Source: Actinomycetes bacterium (GTDB lineage: Bacteria; Actinomycetota; Actinomycetes; Nanopelagicales; Nanopelagicaceae). Taken from it: 64,000 nucleotides of DNA. The stretch spans positions 14,081 through 78,080 of the forward strand of contig BJFZ01000002.1 of NCBI GenBank assembly GCA_014190175.1, given 5' to 3'. The translations under genes and the position numbers were made by a program. The notes beneath the pieces were generated by a model that did not search any database, was not told where the DNA came from, and was given only the letters and a program-made list of their open reading frames with translations. Below, one piece after another: positions 19,240 to 26,920 of the stretch (position 1 is its first letter; the number at the start of each line of letters is the position of its first letter).

Positions 19240-19731
19240 ATGGAAGAGATTAAGAAACAAGCAGCCCAAGAGTTGGGTGCGCGGTTACGGATAATCCGCA
19301 AATCCCAAAAAATGAGTTTGCAGGAAGTAGAAAAGAGATCTCATGGGCATTGGAAAGCGGTTGTAATTGGATCTTATGAACGTGCCGATCGCGCTCTTTC
19401 GGTCGGCAAATTAGCTGAACTATTACATTTCTATCAAGTGCCGATCTCGTCATGTTTTTCAATGCCTAATCAAAACAAAATAGAGGTTAAGCAGTTAATT
19501 CTTGATTTATATAAATTCCGTAATATGGGCGAACTCGGAGAAGAGGTAGCACCTGCTCGACGATATATCTCAGCCATTACTACAAAACGTGAAGATTGGA
19601 ATGGGCAAATGCTCTCGCTCCGAAAAAGTGATTTAGAAACCTTGGCAATTTTGTTTGAAACAAGTGAAGTTGCGCTATATGAGCAATTTGAAAAATGGGG
19701 CGTTCTTATACATCCCCAACTGCAGGGGTAA
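19240..19731 (+). CDS. bldD: BldD-family c-di-GMP-responsive transcription regulator
   Basis: Homolog of Streptomyces BldD, the developmental repressor that dimerises through tetrameric c-di-GMP. It has 163 residues from the ATG at 19240. The N-terminal helix-turn-helix domain (about 8-75) contains SHGHWKAVVIGSYERADRALSVGKLAELL, close to BldD. The C-terminal domain (about 82-160) keeps the full c-di-GMP signature RxD-X8-RxxD: R117, D119, R128, D131. A TTG at 19195 lies inside the hairpin and is not a credible start. The place next to nusB and efp matches Streptomyces. The 3' end overlaps convergent nusB by 26 bases. Confidence 0.92.
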   Translation: MEEIKKQAAQELGARLRIIRKSQKMSLQEVEKRSHGHWKAVVIGSYERADRALSVGKLAELLHFYQVPISSCFSMPNQNKIEVKQLILDLYKFRNMGELGEEVAPARRYISAITTKREDWNGQMLSLRKSDLETLAILFETSEVALYEQFEKWGVLIHPQLQG

Positions 19732-20128
19732 CTAGTAACTCTCTATTTATCTCACCTAGTACGCCATTTATGAATCCAGCGGACTCATCAGTTGAAAGAT
19801 TCTTAGCCATACTTACAGCCTCATCGATCGCCACTGCATTTGGGACATCTAAACACCATTTAATTTCATAAATTGCAATTCGCAAAATATTGCGATCTAT
19901 CCCAGGCAAGCGGTCAAGATCCCATTTCTTTGCATGAGCAGTAATGGCATTATCTATTTCGAATTTATATGCCATGACGCCATTTACCAGTAGACGCGCA
20001 AACTCAGCAATTGCTGGAGTGTTCTCATCTAACCGTTCTTCTAGAAATGCGGTTGCAGCACGGCCACGCAACTCAGCTTCATACAAAATGTCTAAAGCCC
20101 GTTTCCGTCCCTTTGACCTTGCTGACAT
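19706..20128 (-). CDS. nusB: Transcription antitermination factor NusB
   Basis: RNA-binding antitermination factor acting with NusE (S10) at boxA in rRNA operons. It has 140 residues of all-helical fold, with the conserved segments KGRKRALDILYEAELRG, LPGIDRNILRIAIYEI, VAIDEAVSMAKNLSTDES and FINGVLGEI. The start codon overlaps the efp stop by one base (TAATG), and the end overlaps convergent bldD by 26 bases. It is the last gene of the run from hisS through aro to efp. Confidence 0.97.
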   Translation of the reverse strand: MSARSKGRKRALDILYEAELRGRAATAFLEERLDENTPAIAEFARLLVNGVMAYKFEIDNAITAHAKKWDLDRLPGIDRNILRIAIYEIKWCLDVPNAVAIDEAVSMAKNLSTDESAGFINGVLGEINRELLVTPAVGDV

Positions 20129-20688
20129 TAGTTAACGCGACCCAGATACGAACCATCTCTGGTGTCGACGCGAACCTTTTCATCTTGATTAATAAATAAT
20201 GGAACTTGAATTTCAACTCCGGTTTCTAAAGTTGCTGGCTTGCTGCCGGCACTAGAACGGTCGCCTTGTAATCCAGGTTCAGTATATGTAATTGTTAACT
20301 CAACAGATGCTGGCAATTCAATAAATAATGGTTCGCCTTCGTAAACTGCAACTACGGCCTTAACTTCTTCTAACATGTAATTTGCAGCATCTCCTACTGT
20401 TGCGGCAGTGATCGTCATCTGATCGAAAGTTTCTTTATCCATGAATACAAAATCTTCGCCATCTTTATATAGATAAGTCATATCTCGCTTATCAACAGTG
20501 GCAACTTCGATCTTTAATCCGGCATTAAAGGTTTTGTCTACTACCTTGCCAGAAAGCAAATGCTTAAGTTTGGTCCGTACGAAAGCCGGACCCTTTCCAG
20601 GTTTTACATGCTGGAACTCCACAACATTCCAAAGTTGGTTATCGATATTTAAGGTGATGCCATTTTTTAAATCATTGGTAGTAGCCAA
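20128..20688 (-). CDS. efp: Elongation factor P
   Basis: Relieves ribosome stalling at polyproline. It has 186 residues. The tip loop reads KPGKGPAF with PGKGP at 30-34 and K32 at the tip. This is the actinobacterial loop type, which is reported to work without the lysine modification used by E. coli. The start is TTG: no ATG or GTG fits the conserved N-terminus ATTNDLKNG, and a GGGA lies about seven bases upstream. It follows aroQ with a 40-base gap and overlaps nusB. Confidence 0.97.
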   Translation of the reverse strand: MATTNDLKNGITLNIDNQLWNVVEFQHVKPGKGPAFVRTKLKHLLSGKVVDKTFNAGLKIEVATVDKRDMTYLYKDGEDFVFMDKETFDQMTITAATVGDAANYMLEEVKAVVAVYEGEPLFIELPASVELTITYTEPGLQGDRSSAGSKPATLETGVEIQVPLFINQDEKVRVDTRDGSYLGRVN

Positions 20689-20728
20689 TTTGGATTCCCA
20701 TCCTAAATATTTAAAGAGTGAGGTGATT

Positions 20729-21163
20729 CTACCTTGCTTTTATTGTTGAAATTGCCCGCAAAGCCAACTCATATGAGTTCAATCCAAATCCACCAATAGT
20801 TCCATTTACCACTCCTGAAACAACAGAGGTATGGCGAAACTCTTCTCTGGATAATGGATTTGATAAGTGCACTTCAATTACTGGGGCTTTCAACATAGCA
20901 ACGGCATCTCTTATTGCATAAGAATAATGAGTGAAGGCGGCGGGATTGATTATTACTGGAACTTTCTCATCCGCTGCTTTATGTAACAAGTGAATGATTT
21001 CAGTTTCGTCATCGCTTTGAAAAACTGAAACTGTATGCCCTAACTCTTTTCCGATTTTCTCACAAAAAGCCACCAAATCAGCGTAAGCAATATCTCCGTA
21101 AGTGGCATTATCGCGCAGGTCTAATCTTCCAAGATTAGGTCCATTGATTACCCAAATATTCAT
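20729..21163 (-). CDS. aroQ: 3-dehydroquinate dehydratase, type II
   Basis: Third step of the shikimate pathway. It has 144 residues, normal for the type II dodecameric enzyme. The catalytic tyrosine is Y22, the lid segment is [24 protein letters not shown] and [15 protein letters not shown] (with H99) are intact. The ATG overlaps the aroB stop by four bases, giving the coupled set aroC-aroK-aroB-aroQ-efp. Confidence 0.97.
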   Translation of the reverse strand: MNIWVINGPNLGRLDLRDNATYGDIAYADLVAFCEKIGKELGHTVSVFQSDDETEIIHLLHKAADEKVPVIINPAAFTHYSYAIRDAVAMLKAPVIEVHLSNPLSREEFRHTSVVSGVVNGTIGGFGLNSYELALRAISTIKAR

Positions 21164-22224
21164 ATAGATATTTTCTCATAAGCGATCGTCAGATCTGCCT
21201 CAGACGCTCCTTCGAGCCGTTTAATTTTTTCTACATTTTCAAGCAACACAAAGCGCAATTGGCCATTTCTTACTTTCTTATCGCGACCCATACGTTCAAT
21301 TAATTCTGGTAAAACCGATTTTTTATAAGAAGTTGGCAAAGCTACTGAAGATAAAATTGCACGATGTCTATCCACAAATTTTTGATCACAAAAACCAACT
21401 TGCAGTGCTAGTTCGGCGGCGAAAACCATACCAACAGAAACCGCATCTCCATGTCTCCAGGTGAACTCTTCAACTGCTTCGATCGCATGACCAAGTGTGT
21501 GGCCATAATTCAAAATCTCACGCAATGAAGCTTCTTTTAGATCAGCAGAAACCACATCAGCCTTGACTTGAATAGAACGTTGAATAACCTCTAGTAACTG
21601 CGGTGAATCCCATTGCAACAATTTCAACGAATCTGCTTCGAAAATCTTAAGTATCTCTTCATCTGCAATAAAGCCACATTTAATAATTTCTGCCAGGCCC
21701 GAGCGCAATTCGTCGATCGGAAGTGTTTCTAGAAAATTCGGGTCAACAAATACTATTTGTGGTGAGTGAAACGCACCTACTAAATTTTTACCGGCCGGAA
21801 TATTTATTCCAGTTTTTCCTCCGATGGCTGCATCAACCATTCCAGCAACTGTTGTCGGCACACTTGCCCAGTTCACCCCACGCAACCATGAGGCAGCCGC
21901 AAATCCCGCTAAATCAGTTGTGGCTCCTCCTCCAATACCAATGATCCAATCGCGGCGGGTAAAATTGTGCGCCGATAAAGTATTCCAAATTTCAATTAAT
22001 ACCTCTGCGCTCTTTTGAGATTCTCCCTCTGGAAGTTCGATCATTACGAATTCCTGTTGTAAATCCCAATTGGCTGAAATTTTTTCGACAACTTCACTTA
22101 TTTCAGCGGGATACAAGAGCGCAACTTTTGAGCAATCTTTCAATAAAGGTTTTAAATTGCCTACATCAAGATCGCCAATCAAAACCTGATATTTATGTTC
22201 GGCTGAAATATTAATCTTCTTCAT
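21160..22224 (-). CDS. aroB: 3-dehydroquinate synthase
   Basis: Second step of the shikimate pathway; NAD- and metal-dependent. It has 354 residues. The nucleotide-binding GIGGGATTDLAGFAAASW, the active-site VPTTVAGMVDAAIGGKTGIN, GLAEIIKCG, LNYGHTLGHAIE (metal ligands) and WRHGDAVSVGM are all present. Four-base ATGA overlaps link it to aroK upstream and aroQ downstream. Confidence 0.98.
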   Translation of the reverse strand: MKKINISAEHKYQVLIGDLDVGNLKPLLKDCSKVALLYPAEISEVVEKISANWDLQQEFVMIELPEGESQKSAEVLIEIWNTLSAHNFTRRDWIIGIGGGATTDLAGFAAASWLRGVNWASVPTTVAGMVDAAIGGKTGINIPAGKNLVGAFHSPQIVFVDPNFLETLPIDELRSGLAEIIKCGFIADEEILKIFEADSLKLLQWDSPQLLEVIQRSIQVKADVVSADLKEASLREILNYGHTLGHAIEAVEEFTWRHGDAVSVGMVFAAELALQVGFCDQKFVDRHRAILSSVALPTSYKKSVLPELIERMGRDKKVRNGQLRFVLLENVEKIKRLEGASEADLTIAYEKISI

Positions 22225-22730
22225 TTCGACAACTCCTTCCGAAGTGAATCCACAGTCTCGTTCGGAGTTTTGTCATCTGTGTTGATCACATGGGTAGCTA
22301 AAGATTCATAAATATGCCGACGTTGCGCCATGAGAGCAACCCATCTTGCGCGTGGGTTGTCGATTAGCAGTGGACGGTCTCGATTAAAACCAATTCTTGG
22401 CGCAGCACCTGTTATCGAAACATCCAAGAAAACAATCTCACTTCCGCAGTTACGGAGAAGTTCTTGGGTAACTTCACTCAAGATCGCTCCCCCTCCTAAA
22501 GACAAAATCCCATTCTCGGTGGTTAAAGCATTGGCAACCACTTCTTCTTCAATCGCCCGAAAATATCCTTCTCCTTGTTCAGTGAAAATATCTGAGATCG
22601 AAGATTTCTCTCGTTCTTCAATAATTGAATCTGTATCTGAAAAACTCAGCCGCAGTTCATGACTTAGTCCGCGTCCAACTGTGCTTTTTCCACAACCAGG
22701 AGGTCCGATTAAAACAATTTTGGGTGGCAT
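22221..22730 (-). CDS. aroK: Shikimate kinase
   Basis: Phosphorylates shikimate. It has 169 residues. The P-loop GPPGCGKST spans 9-17, followed by the shikimate-binding FSDTDSIIEERE, the GEGYFRAIEEEVV segment and SLGGGAIL. The lid arginines are in RDRPLL. The gene starts six bases after the aroC stop. Confidence 0.97.
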   Translation of the reverse strand: MPPKIVLIGPPGCGKSTVGRGLSHELRLSFSDTDSIIEEREKSSISDIFTEQGEGYFRAIEEEVVANALTTENGILSLGGGAILSEVTQELLRNCGSEIVFLDVSITGAAPRIGFNRDRPLLIDNPRARWVALMAQRRHIYESLATHVINTDDKTPNETVDSLRKELSK

Positions 22731-22736
22731 GGGAAA

Positions 22737-23921
22737 TTACTTAATTGTGCGGGTATTTAAGTAGGAATCAAGATTTCGTTTTGTTTCACCCAAACTATCT
22801 CCACCAAATTTTTCTAGCAATGCATCTGCCAAAACTAAAGCCAGCATTGCTTCAGCAACTACACCTGATGCTGGGACTGCACATACATCTGATCTCTGAT
22901 TGATCGCTTTCGCAGGTTGCATGGTCGCAGTATCGATAGTATCCAATGCGCGTGGGACTGTAGAGATTGGTTTCATTGCAACTCTTACTCTTAGCAATTC
23001 GCCAGTACTCATTCCACCTTCAGTTCCGCCAGCGCGTCCTGATCTACGTTTTACGGTTCCATCTGGATTTAATTCAATCTCATCATGTGCAACTGATCCA
23101 CGTCTTGTAGCAGTGGTGAAACCATCACCGATTTCAACACCTTTCATGGCATGAATACTCATCATCGCTCCAGCAATACGGCCATCAAGTCTGCGATCCC
23201 AATGAACATGTGAACCAAGACCGGCAGGTAGACCAAAAGCTAAAACTTCAACAACTCCACCCAAGGTATCTCCGGCTAAATGTGCATCTTCAATTTCGGC
23301 AACCATCCGCAAACTACTTGCTGGATCACTTGCTCGCACTGGATCAGCGTCAATACTCTCCATTTGCTCCGCGGTAGGCATCGCGTAACCTTCAGGGAGT
23401 CGCGCTGAGCCAATTGAAATCACATGGGACAAAATTGTGACACCTGCTGCTTGTTGCAGAAATGCTCGCGCTACTGCGCCAAGTGCGACTCGTGCAGCAG
23501 TTTCTCGTGCACTCGCTCTCTCTAAAATCGGACGTGCATCATCAAAATCATATTTTTGCATTCCAACTAAATCTGCATGTCCAGGTCGTGGACGAGTTAA
23601 CGGTGCGTTCCTCGCCAATCCTTCGAGTTCAGCAGGATCTATTGGGTCAGCCCCCATGACAACCTGCCATTTTGGCCATTCACTATTGGCGACCTGAATT
23701 GCGATCGGTCCACCTTGGGTTAAACCATGCCGGATCCCACCCAAAATGCTGATCTGATCCGCTTCAAAACTCTGCCGGGCACCTCGACCAACCCCGAGCC
23801 GGCGTCTACGTAAGTGGTAATCCAAATCAGCACTGGTGATCGCTACCTGAGCTGGCAACCCCTCTAAAATCGCGGTCAAAGCCGGTCCGTGGGACTCTCC
23901 TGCCGTTAGCCATCTCAACAT
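22737..23921 (-). CDS. aroC: Chorismate synthase
   Basis: Converts EPSP to chorismate using reduced FMN. It has 394 residues. The three signatures are present: [30 protein letters not shown] in the middle, and [17 protein letters not shown] near the end. It begins 20 bases after the prepilin peptidase gene and leads into aroK. The product supplies pabB further right in the window, among other pathways. Confidence 0.98.
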   Translation of the reverse strand: MLRWLTAGESHGPALTAILEGLPAQVAITSADLDYHLRRRRLGVGRGARQSFEADQISILGGIRHGLTQGGPIAIQVANSEWPKWQVVMGADPIDPAELEGLARNAPLTRPRPGHADLVGMQKYDFDDARPILERASARETAARVALGAVARAFLQQAAGVTILSHVISIGSARLPEGYAMPTAEQMESIDADPVRASDPASSLRMVAEIEDAHLAGDTLGGVVEVLAFGLPAGLGSHVHWDRRLDGRIAGAMMSIHAMKGVEIGDGFTTATRRGSVAHDEIELNPDGTVKRRSGRAGGTEGGMSTGELLRVRVAMKPISTVPRALDTIDTATMQPAKAINQRSDVCAVPASGVVAEAMLALVLADALLEKFGGDSLGETKRNLDSYLNTRTIK

Positions 23922-23941
23922 GGCGTAATTCTCGCAGATAC

Positions 23942-24547
23942 TTACCCTTTCATGTGCAACATCGGCCAGATCGGCCAGATCGGCCAGATCCAGATAGCTG
24001 CCGCGAGCATCGGGGCCGCAAAGGCAATCCCACCCTTAAAGCGCTCTGGTCGAGATTTACCCAGAGTTGAAAGCAAGCCCAAAATCGCAGCCAATAAGGT
24101 GAAATTGATCAATTCTAGAAAAGTCACCAGACCAATTACTAAACCAATCAGGCCAGCGAGTTTTACGTCACCGATTCCAATGCCGCCTCTAGAAATAATA
24201 GTTAATACCCCAAAAAATAATAAAAATTCAACTCCTCCTATTATGGAATCCAAAAAATGGTGCTGAAAAAGTTGGATCAGTAGCAGTAAGAGTGATAAAT
24301 ATCCAGTGATGAAATTTGGTATCCGATGGAATTTGTAATCAATCAAAATTATAGACCAACCAAAGATCAGTAATGGGAAGGCAACTAAATTCAGATTTTG
24401 TGAGAGTGCTCCAGCCGAAATCAGGGCAATAAAGAGATAGAACAGAAAGGTTTTGGTTTTTTGCGGATCAGTGTTAAATCTGTGACAAAGAAAGATATGC
24501 ATGAAGTAAGCCAAAATGTAAAAAGTTACTAAAGCAAATATCTCCAT
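23942..24547 (-). CDS. Prepilin peptidase, A24 family (short form)
   Basis: Membrane aspartyl protease that would cut leader peptides of type IV pilin-like or Tad/Flp-like proteins. From the ATG at 24547 it has 201 residues, about six hydrophobic segments, and the two catalytic aspartates D70 ([11 protein letters not shown]) and D127 ([11 protein letters not shown]). It lacks the N-terminal zinc-binding and methylase region of PilD. A TTG at 24565 would add six residues. The C-terminus carries WPIWPIWP encoded by a 9-bp repeat. No pilin or secretion ATPase gene is in the window. The place between aroC and aroE is, as I recall, shared with other actinobacteria. Confidence 0.88.
   Translation of the reverse strand: MEIFALVTFYILAYFMHIFLCHRFNTDPQKTKTFLFYLFIALISAGALSQNLNLVAFPLLIFGWSIILIDYKFHRIPNFITGYLSLLLLLIQLFQHHFLDSIIGGVEFLLFFGVLTIISRGGIGIGDVKLAGLIGLVIGLVTFLELINFTLLAAILGLLSTLGKSRPERFKGGIAFAAPMLAAAIWIWPIWPIWPMLHMKG
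23961..23987. repeat. 9-bp tandem repeat in the 3' end of the prepilin peptidase gene
   Basis: Three exact copies of ATCGGCCAG lie next to each other and encode the WPIWPIWP tail on the minus strand; a partial fourth copy follows. The unit length is a multiple of three, so copy-number change would lengthen or shorten the tail without a frameshift. Confidence 0.95.
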
Positions 24548-24603
24548 CGCCAAAAAATAAGCCAAAAGATTTTGCGATCAAAGGTACAACTCTTATGCGT
24601 TGA

Positions 24604-25413
24604 TCAAACGCCCAACTTTTGCAATCCTGCCGCTCGCATGGTTACTGCTAGTGAGTGCAAATCTAAAGTTAACGGTTCAGCAGCCATTAACTCAATCTGG
24701 CCGATTCCCTGCTCAACAAGTAGATCTAATCCATCAATGTACTTGCCACCTACATCCTGCCAGCGCCCTAATAATTTGGTCGGCCAAGGTGAATAAAGGG
24801 ATTCAAATAAAACACCCGCTGTTTGTGTCGGAATTAAATGATCTGTCGCTCCGGATGGCGTAGTAGCGATAATTAGATTTGCCGATAGTCCAGATTGCGC
24901 TTCGCTCCAATCTTTAACTTCTACCGTAGCCGAAATAGAACTATTAATTAATTGAGCAGCTCTTGATACACTGCGACTATAAACCGTAATCGTTCTACCG
25001 CGACTATCAAGAGCAGCAATCGCAGAACGCGCAGTAGCTCCCCCGCCTAAAATCGTGATCTCATTTGGAATAACGATTTCGGCCTTGGTTAACGCTTGAG
25101 CGAATCCAGAGACATCAGTTGAATAAGCGCTAATTTCATGATCTTCGAAAATTAAAGTATTTGCTGCATTAATTCTTTTAACTAATGGATCTAAGGAGTC
25201 AGCGATCATTAATGCTTCTTCTTTTAACGGCATAGTTAATGACAGCCCGCGGTAAATCTTTCGGTTGTCTGCAATAAATTGCGCCAGTTCGCCACTTTTT
25301 ACTTCAATCGTGGTGTAATCCCAATCCCAACCCAATACTTCATATGCACATTTGTGCAAAGTGGGCGAAAGTGAATGCCCGATTGGAGAACCAAGTACTG
25401 CGGCTTGAATCAC
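24604..25413 (-). CDS. aroE: Shikimate dehydrogenase
   Basis: Reduces 3-dehydroshikimate with NADPH. It has 269 residues. The substrate-binding GSPIGHSLSP, GLSLTMPLKEEA with the catalytic lysine, NTLIF and YSTDVSGF are seen, followed by the Rossmann loop ILGGGATARSAIAAL. The start is GTG, overlapping the mltG stop by four bases (GTGA). The mltG-aroE pairing is typical of actinobacteria. Confidence 0.95.
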   Translation of the reverse strand: MIQAAVLGSPIGHSLSPTLHKCAYEVLGWDWDYTTIEVKSGELAQFIADNRKIYRGLSLTMPLKEEALMIADSLDPLVKRINAANTLIFEDHEISAYSTDVSGFAQALTKAEIVIPNEITILGGGATARSAIAALDSRGRTITVYSRSVSRAAQLINSSISATVEVKDWSEAQSGLSANLIIATTPSGATDHLIPTQTAGVLFESLYSPWPTKLLGRWQDVGGKYIDGLDLLVEQGIGQIELMAAEPLTLDLHSLAVTMRAAGLQKLGV

Positions 25414-26498
25414 TTGCTCCCCTTAAATAAGCCAGCTTTGTAATTACGGATAAATTCAGCTTTAAATTTTAGGAACTCTGGATACTTATCGGAAAACCTA
25501 GTATCCCCAGGTGCAACGGTAACAAAGTAGAGCCAATTCCCGGGGGTAGGGGTGATGGCTGCCGTAAGCGCAGCGCTGCCTGGAGATCCGATCGGTCCAG
25601 GAGGTAAACCCTTGTACCTATAAGTGTTGTACTTTGAAGATGATTTAAGTTCTCGAGTAGTTACCCGAACCTCACCTCTACTCTGATTCGCATACAGCAA
25701 TGTGGAATCCATCTGCAACGCCATGCCAATCTTTAACCGATTGTAAATAACAGTAGCGATCTTGCCGAAATCATCCTGATTGAAACCTTCACCTTGTACG
25801 ATTGAGGCGATAATTAAAAGTTCAAATGGTGAAAGATCGCGATTTTTAGCAGCAGCATAAAATTGCAATTTTTCTAACTCTTGTGCAAATCTATTGATCA
25901 CACTTTGCAGCAAACCTGTAAGAGCGGCAGGGTCTCCTCCTGGCAAAATCGTATAATTTGCTGGAAAGAACAATCCCTCTAAATTATTGTTATTGAATTG
26001 ATTTGGTACTTTTAAATCTGCAAAAGCTTGATCAACTTGATCAGCATCAAATCCCACATTAATTAGATTTTTTCGGACCTCACTAATCCGGGCGCCTTCT
26101 ACAATTAGAAATTTACCTTGCAACCGTTTCTTATCAAGTAACTGAGCAATTGCTTCTTTAGCTGATAAATGAGTGTTGAGTAGATACAACCCCGCAGAGA
26201 TACTCTCCGTCCGTTTATCGCCAGTTGCTGCTCTGAAAAAAGTCAAAGAGGTTTTTACTACACCTGCCTTGGCCAAGATTCGACCAATTTCGACACCGGA
26301 ACTTCCCGCTGGAATATTTACCTCAATTTCTGGCCCAGCCGTTCCCGCTGGATAATCCAGATCCGGATGGTTTTGATTCCAAAACACCACCGCAAAAATC
26401 AAAACAATAAAAACAATTACTATAGAAAAAATGGCTTTCAGATTTAAAGCTTTCTTGGGAGCACTTAAATCATTTTCCACCAGATCAGCCATTCGCAT
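25410..26498 (-). CDS. mltG: Endolytic murein transglycosylase MltG (YceG-like)
   Basis: Cuts growing glycan strands at the membrane and so helps end peptidoglycan polymerisation. It has about 362 residues: a short cytoplasmic stretch, one membrane helix (about 25-45), a LysM-like part, then the YceG domain with catalytic glutamate in IASIVQGEGFNQDDFGKIA followed by YNRLKIGMALQMDST. The start is uncertain. A TTG at 26501, ATG at 26498 and ATG at 26492 are all in frame inside the end of ruvX; I use the first ATG. It is coupled to aroE downstream. Confidence 0.93.
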   Translation of the reverse strand: MRMADLVENDLSAPKKALNLKAIFSIVIVFIVLIFAVVFWNQNHPDLDYPAGTAGPEIEVNIPAGSSGVEIGRILAKAGVVKTSLTFFRAATGDKRTESISAGLYLLNTHLSAKEAIAQLLDKKRLQGKFLIVEGARISEVRKNLINVGFDADQVDQAFADLKVPNQFNNNNLEGLFFPANYTILPGGDPAALTGLLQSVINRFAQELEKLQFYAAAKNRDLSPFELLIIASIVQGEGFNQDDFGKIATVIYNRLKIGMALQMDSTLLYANQSRGEVRVTTRELKSSSKYNTYRYKGLPPGPIGSPGSAALTAAITPTPGNWLYFVTVAPGDTRFSDKYPEFLKFKAEFIRNYKAGLFKGSK

Positions 26499-26901
26499 CA
26501 AGATAACTTTGCAAAATGTTTACCGCAGCAATTTGATCAATCACGGCTCTGCCCTCTTTCGCACTTCGACCGCTAACTCTTAAGGCTTGATTCGCTAAGG
26601 TTGTCGTAAACCTTTCATCAAAGGTAAGAATTGGCAGATCGGGAAGGTGCACAGTTAATTGCGCTATAAAATCATTAACCAAATTTGCGGCATGACTTAT
26701 TTCGCCACTTAACGATCTAGGTAAACCCACAACAATCGCAACGATCTCTTCAGATTTACAGATTGAACTTATTTGATTAATTAACTCTGGCCCCGAAGGT
26801 AAAGTTGAGAAAGGTGTTGCTAATATTCCATCGGGATCACAAATTGCGACACCGATTCGGGTGCTTCCAAAATCAAGGCCTAACTTTCGCCCCTTTTTCA
26901 T
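26485..26901 (-). CDS. ruvX: RuvX/YqgF family Holliday-junction resolvase-like nuclease
   Basis: RNase H-fold nuclease essential in many bacteria and linked to pre-16S rRNA 5'-end processing and junction resolution. It has 138 residues. The catalytic aspartate D10 is in LGLDFGSTRIGVA, VVGLPRSLSGE follows, and TFDERFTT carries the second acidic pair. It lies between alaS and mltG as in most actinobacteria. There is no Shine-Dalgarno sequence; TAAGAT lies six bases before the ATG. Confidence 0.95.
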   Translation of the reverse strand: MKKGRKLGLDFGSTRIGVAICDPDGILATPFSTLPSGPELINQISSICKSEEIVAIVVGLPRSLSGEISHAANLVNDFIAQLTVHLPDLPILTFDERFTTTLANQALRVSGRSAKEGRAVIDQIAAVNILQSYLDANG

Positions 26902-26907
26902 CTTCTA

Positions 26908-26913
26908 ATCTTA
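26908..26913 (-). promoter_or_regulatory. Possible -10 element (TAAGAT) for leaderless ruvX
   Basis: TAAGAT ends six bases before the ruvX ATG in the 19-base gap after alaS. TTGCCA, a fair -35 match, lies 15 bases further upstream inside the alaS 3' end. The spacer is short, so support is moderate. Confidence 0.4.
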
Positions 26914-26920
26914 CTTGACT

